A model generated the notes under the pieces. That model was given only the letters and a program-made list of their open reading frames with translations. It searched no databases and was not told where the DNA came from. Below are positions 33,366-35,673 of a stretch of 35,673 nt of DNA, in pieces. The position numbers and the translations under genes are program-made. The DNA comes from BRH-c32 sp041674625 (GTDB lineage Bacteria; Bacteroidota; Ignavibacteria; Ignavibacteriales; Melioribacteraceae): positions 1-35,673 of the forward strand of contig JBAYVI010000013.1 of NCBI GenBank assembly GCA_041674625.1, in the 5' to 3' direction. Within the stretch, counting starts at the first letter, position 1; each line of letters starts with the position of its first letter.

Positions 33366-34432
33366 TATTTAACCTCCTTTAAGCTCACCGGTGTTTTTGG
33401 GCGAAGTTGTACGATACCGGAAGTAATAACAGTATCCCCTTTATTAATGCCGCTTAAAACCTGAATATTTCTCTCGGTTCTAATTCCCGTGGTAACAACT
33501 GATGGTATAGCAAGACCATTTTTGTATATGTAAACTTTTTCGCCTTCAAGATCGGGAACTAATGCTTCCGAAGGAATTAATAGAGCATCGGTCATTTCGT
33601 TTAGAATAATTTCTACTTCTACATAAGCACCCGGAGAAAGTTCTCTTCTGGAATTATCGGCTAATGCTCTTACTTGGAGTGTTCTTGTGTTTTGTTCTAT
33701 CTTCGGTTCAACGGCATAGATTCTTCCATTAAATCTTTTATCGGTACCAGGAATTTTTATGATTACTTGTTTACCATCTCTAATTATATCATAATATTTT
33801 TGAGGAACAGCAAAATCGATTTTTACAGGATTGATACTTTGAAGTGAAGCAATTTTATTTTGCGGTGTTATATAACTACCTACACTCACGCTTCTAAGAC
33901 CTATAATTCCATCGAATGGAGCTCTTATTTCTGTTTTTGATATTTGTGCTTTTGTAAATTCGATATCGGCAGTAACTGAATTAAGATCATTCAATGCAAT
34001 ATCGTATTCCTGCTGACTTGCTAAGCTTTTTTCAAGTAATTGACGTGTTCTAAATTCTCTATCCTTTGCAAGGGTTTCTCTAAAAGCATATTTCTTTAAA
34101 GTTGCCTGCAATTCCAAATCATTAATCTTAGCAAGGAGATCCCCTTTTTTTACACTTCTTCCCTCTTCAAAAAGAATTTCGGTGAGTCTGCCAGATGTTT
34201 CACTTCTTAAATCCACTTCTTCATTACTAAGCACTGATCCATTTGTGTAAATTTTGTCCTGAAGATTACCCGGCTTTATTATCAACCCCTGTACCGGTAT
34301 GGCTTTTATATTCTTTGTTTCGGTTCCCTTATCCGAATCTGAACCGGAAAAGAAACCTGTTTTATTTAGAATTAATATTAAAACAATTATGGCTATACCG
34401 GCGTAAATGCCTGTTTTTTGAAGATTCTTCAT
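33365..34432 (-). CDS. RND efflux periplasmic adaptor (membrane fusion protein)
   Basis: 355 residues. An N-terminal signal anchor (about 9-27, A-I-I-V-L-I-L-I-L-N), then the lipoyl half-motif V-D-L-R-S-E-T-S-G-R-L-T-E-I-L-F-E-E-G near 78-96, an alpha-hairpin (about 105-170), the second lipoyl half I-R-A-P-F-D-G-I-I-G near 172-181, a beta-barrel and a membrane-proximal domain (R-P-K-T-P-V-S-L near the end). This is the HlyD/AcrA pattern and the partner of the following RND pump, bridging to an outer-membrane channel. Shine-Dalgarno GGGA stands before the ATG. A hairpin followed by T-rich sequence separates it from the upstream microprotein gene, so it probably has its own promoter. Confidence 0.93.
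   Translation of the reverse strand: MKNLQKTGIYAGIAIIVLILILNKTGFFSGSDSDKGTETKNIKAIPVQGLIIKPGNLQDKIYTNGSVLSNEEVDLRSETSGRLTEILFEEGRSVKKGDLLAKINDLELQATLKKYAFRETLAKDREFRTRQLLEKSLASQQEYDIALNDLNSVTADIEFTKAQISKTEIRAPFDGIIGLRSVSVGSYITPQNKIASLQSINPVKIDFAVPQKYYDIIRDGKQVIIKIPGTDKRFNGRIYAVEPKIEQNTRTLQVRALADNSRRELSPGAYVEVEIILNEMTDALLIPSEALVPDLEGEKVYIYKNGLAIPSVVTTGIRTERNIQVLSGINKGDTVITSGIVQLRPKTPVSLKEVK
33371..33379 (-). promoter_or_regulatory. Perfect Shine-Dalgarno for the RND pump inside the adaptor gene
   Basis: AAGGAGGTT read on the minus strand, six bases from the pump's ATG at 33365. It occupies the last sense codons of the adaptor (K-E-V) and gives strong, coupled initiation at the TAATG overlap. 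Confidence 0.8.
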
Positions 34433-34513
34433 ATAAAATCCCGCTTAAATATATTTAAAGATAAATTTGAAAGTAATCGATTAAAATAAATAATTGTGCG
34501 GAAAAAAGGGGAG

Positions 34514-34539
34514 AAATCGGCACGATTAACGTCCGATTT
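34514..34539 (-). terminator. Hairpin terminator behind the microprotein gene
   Basis: Stem AAATCGG (34514-34520) with CCGATTT (34533-34539) plus a 3-bp inner stem (ACG/CGT) past one bulged C, loop of 5. On the minus strand it is followed by CTCCCC and then six T. It lies 40 bases after the stop of the 33-residue ORF and about 80 bases before the adaptor ATG. Confidence 0.55.
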
Positions 34540-34579
34540 AAATGTTAGAATTTTTTAAAACAATTCAAGTAAAAAAGAA

Positions 34580-34681
34580 TTATTTTTTTTCTGAGACTAA
34601 TATTTTATAAATACAAAAAGTGGTTAATAATAAAATTGCACCCCATGCTAAAGATATAAAAACATAACCGGAAGTCTGCAT
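34580..34681 (-). CDS. 33-residue single-helix membrane protein (CcmD-like)
   Basis: ATG at 34681, stop TAA at 34580-34582. The peptide begins M-Q-T-S-G-Y-V-F-I-S-L-A-W-G-A-I, has one membrane helix (about 6-25) and ends with a basic/acidic tail, V-S-E-K-K. An AAAGG Shine-Dalgarno lies eight bases before the ATG. The short polar N-terminus, Y-V-F next to the helix, aromatic-rich helix and lysine tail resemble CcmD-type small proteins used in cytochrome c maturation, although no ccm gene is in view. Such a well-formed helix with a correctly placed ribosome site is unlikely by chance, but the gene is short and conservation cannot be checked here. It lies between a SulP gene and an RND operon, with a terminator-like hairpin on each side. 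Confidence 0.6.
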   Translation of the reverse strand: MQTSGYVFISLAWGAILLLTTFCIYKILVSEKK

Positions 34682-34695
34682 TTGAAAAACCTTTC

Positions 34696-34733
34696 AAAAA
34701 AATTGAGTGAACTTAAGTAATAAAACATTCACT
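34696..34733 (-). terminator. Hairpin and T-tract behind the SulP gene
   Basis: On the minus strand AGTGAA (34733-34728) pairs with TTCACT (34711-34706), loop of 16, and is followed after three bases by seven T (34702-34696). It stands 11 bases beyond the SulP stop and ends only 14 bases before the microprotein ATG. Confidence 0.55.
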
Positions 34734-34743
34734 ATCAATAGAA

Positions 34744-35673
34744 TTATTTTAATTCTCTCTTGACCGAGGGTATAAATTCTTCAGGTCGCCCCTTTATAGG
34801 TAAATTTAATATTTCCCTTGCCTTATCTAAGGCATCATCTATATTTCCGAACATATTTTCTTCGCCGATAATTTTAACGAGACCTGATTGTTCAAAAGCA
34901 AAAATTGGCTGGGCATGAACTCCAGACAAAATTATATGAGTCCCGTCTTTTCTCGATTCATCGAGAAACTCCCTAAATGTATGAAGCCCCGTGGCATCTA
35001 TTACATTAACGTTTCTCATGCGTACAATTCTAATCTTTGGTGGGTTCTCAACATCACGCATAGCGTCTTTAAATTTCGATGCCGCTCCAAAGAAAAATGG
35101 TCCGTTTATTTCAAATACCTCTACTCCCTCGGGTATCTCCCTTGTTGAAATAGAATTGGGGTCGTTTGTATCTTCTTCATCTTTTAATTCGCGTGTAATA
35201 ATACCAACATTAGTAACTTCCGACATTCGCCGCATAAATAGCAATACAGCTAAAACCATACCGACTTGTATAGCAATTGTTAAATCAAAAATTACGGTGA
35301 GGAAGAATGTTGTAAGTAAAACAATCACATCACTCTTAGGACTTGAAAGAAGGTTTTTGAATGAACGCCACTCACTCATGTTATAAGAGACTACAACAAG
35401 AATAGCTGCAAGCGAAGCCATCGGGATTAAATTGGCTAACTTACCAAAAAATAAAAGAATCAATAAAAGAACTATCGCATGGACAACCCCGGCAATTGGG
35501 GTTCTTCCACCGTTTTTAACATTTGTTGCTGTACGTGCGATTGCACCTGTTACAGGTATTCCTCCGAAGAGAGGAGAAATAATATTGGCAGCGCCTTGAG
35601 CAACAAGTTCCATATTTGAACGGTGTCTTCCTCCAATCATACCATCAGAAACAACTGCTGAAAGTAGTGCTTC
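34744..35673 (-). CDS. SulP-family anion transporter with STAS domain (partial)
   Basis: The gene runs off the right edge of the window; 309 C-terminal residues are visible, without the start. The frame is open to the last base: E-A-L-L-S-A-V-V-S-D-G precedes M-I-G-G-R-H-R-S-N-M-E at 35640, which is an internal SulP motif, so that ATG is not the true start. Q-G-A-A-N-I and G-G-I-P-V-T-G-A-I-A-R-T follow, then about four helices and a cytoplasmic STAS domain (last 140 residues) with N-V-I-D-A-T-G-L-H, where the Thr takes the place of the phospho-serine of anti-sigma antagonists. It should move sulfate, bicarbonate or another anion across the inner membrane. Followed by a hairpin with seven T. 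Confidence 0.93.
   Translation of the reverse strand, partial: EALLSAVVSDGMIGGRHRSNMELVAQGAANIISPLFGGIPVTGAIARTATNVKNGGRTPIAGVVHAIVLLLILLFFGKLANLIPMASLAAILVVVSYNMSEWRSFKNLLSSPKSDVIVLLTTFFLTVIFDLTIAIQVGMVLAVLLFMRRMSEVTNVGIITRELKDEEDTNDPNSISTREIPEGVEVFEINGPFFFGAASKFKDAMRDVENPPKIRIVRMRNVNVIDATGLHTFREFLDESRKDGTHIILSGVHAQPIFAFEQSGLVKIIGEENMFGNIDDALDKAREILNLPIKGRPEEFIPSVKRELK

Noticed and set aside
1..35673. CRISPR arrays, insertion sequences, phage genes, toxin-antitoxin pairs, tRNA or rRNA genes.
   Set aside because: No direct-repeat array, transposase, integrase or structural RNA pattern was recognised in any gap. All gaps but one are under 300 bases; the exception (34433-34743, 311 bases) is filled by the microprotein gene and two hairpins.

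Overview
The window is an AT-rich, gene-dense bacterial chromosome segment with no rRNA, tRNA, CRISPR, insertion sequence or phage gene that I could see. The gene content points to a Gram-negative member of the FCB group, most likely the Ignavibacteria/Chlorobi side of Bacteroidota. The reasons are a PorV/PorQ-type barrel, a carboxypeptidase-regulatory-like plus DUF5686 outer-membrane protein, a Wzi-like barrel, a DUF1684 lipoprotein, many exported proteins whose signal peptide ends in A-Q, and a dxr-rseP pair. The taxonomy is an inference from gene families. Good Shine-Dalgarno sites are common, and stop/start overlaps (TAATG, TAGTG, ATGA) occur repeatedly.

Layout. 1-3.6 kb (minus): a small OM barrel, aat overlapping a DUF2721 gene, a Tat-type metallo-beta-lactamase-fold hydrolase and a TPM-domain protein. 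3.6-6.1 kb (plus): gpmA with a hairpin behind it, then a PorV-family barrel coupled to a lipoprotein. 6.1-9.2 kb (minus): rseP and dxr (envelope protease and MEP isoprenoid pathway) and a four-helix membrane protein. 9.35-9.8 kb (plus): an anchored monohaem cytochrome c. 10.0-13.3 kb (minus): a three-gene unit of a TIGR01777 epimerase, an isoprenylcysteine-methyltransferase-like membrane enzyme and an N-acetylmuramoyl-L-alanine amidase. 13.4-17.7 kb (plus): DUF5686 barrel and exported GH13 maltodextrin hydrolase.

17.7-20.2 kb (minus) holds three translationally coupled genes for pilin-like proteins. The last of them carries a compact Cys/His module (C-H-x-P-P-G-N ... H-L-x-H-G-D ... C) inserted into an otherwise PilX/DUF4900-like protein. 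20.3-21.2 kb is a DUF1684 lipoprotein. 21.3-24.5 kb (plus) has two PAS-type histidine kinases in tandem without a response regulator. 24.8-27.3 kb (plus) is an M28 peptidase overlapping a PstS-like phosphate-binding lipoprotein.

27.3-35.7 kb (minus) is an envelope and transport block: a SulP transporter with a STAS domain (cut by the window edge), a 33-residue single-helix membrane protein between two terminator-like hairpins, an RND adaptor and pump pair, a POT-type MFS transporter and a Wzi-like barrel. Most of the window is ordinary housekeeping and envelope biology. The parts that most deserve a second look are the pilin-like trio with its Cys/His insertion and the microprotein between the two hairpins.
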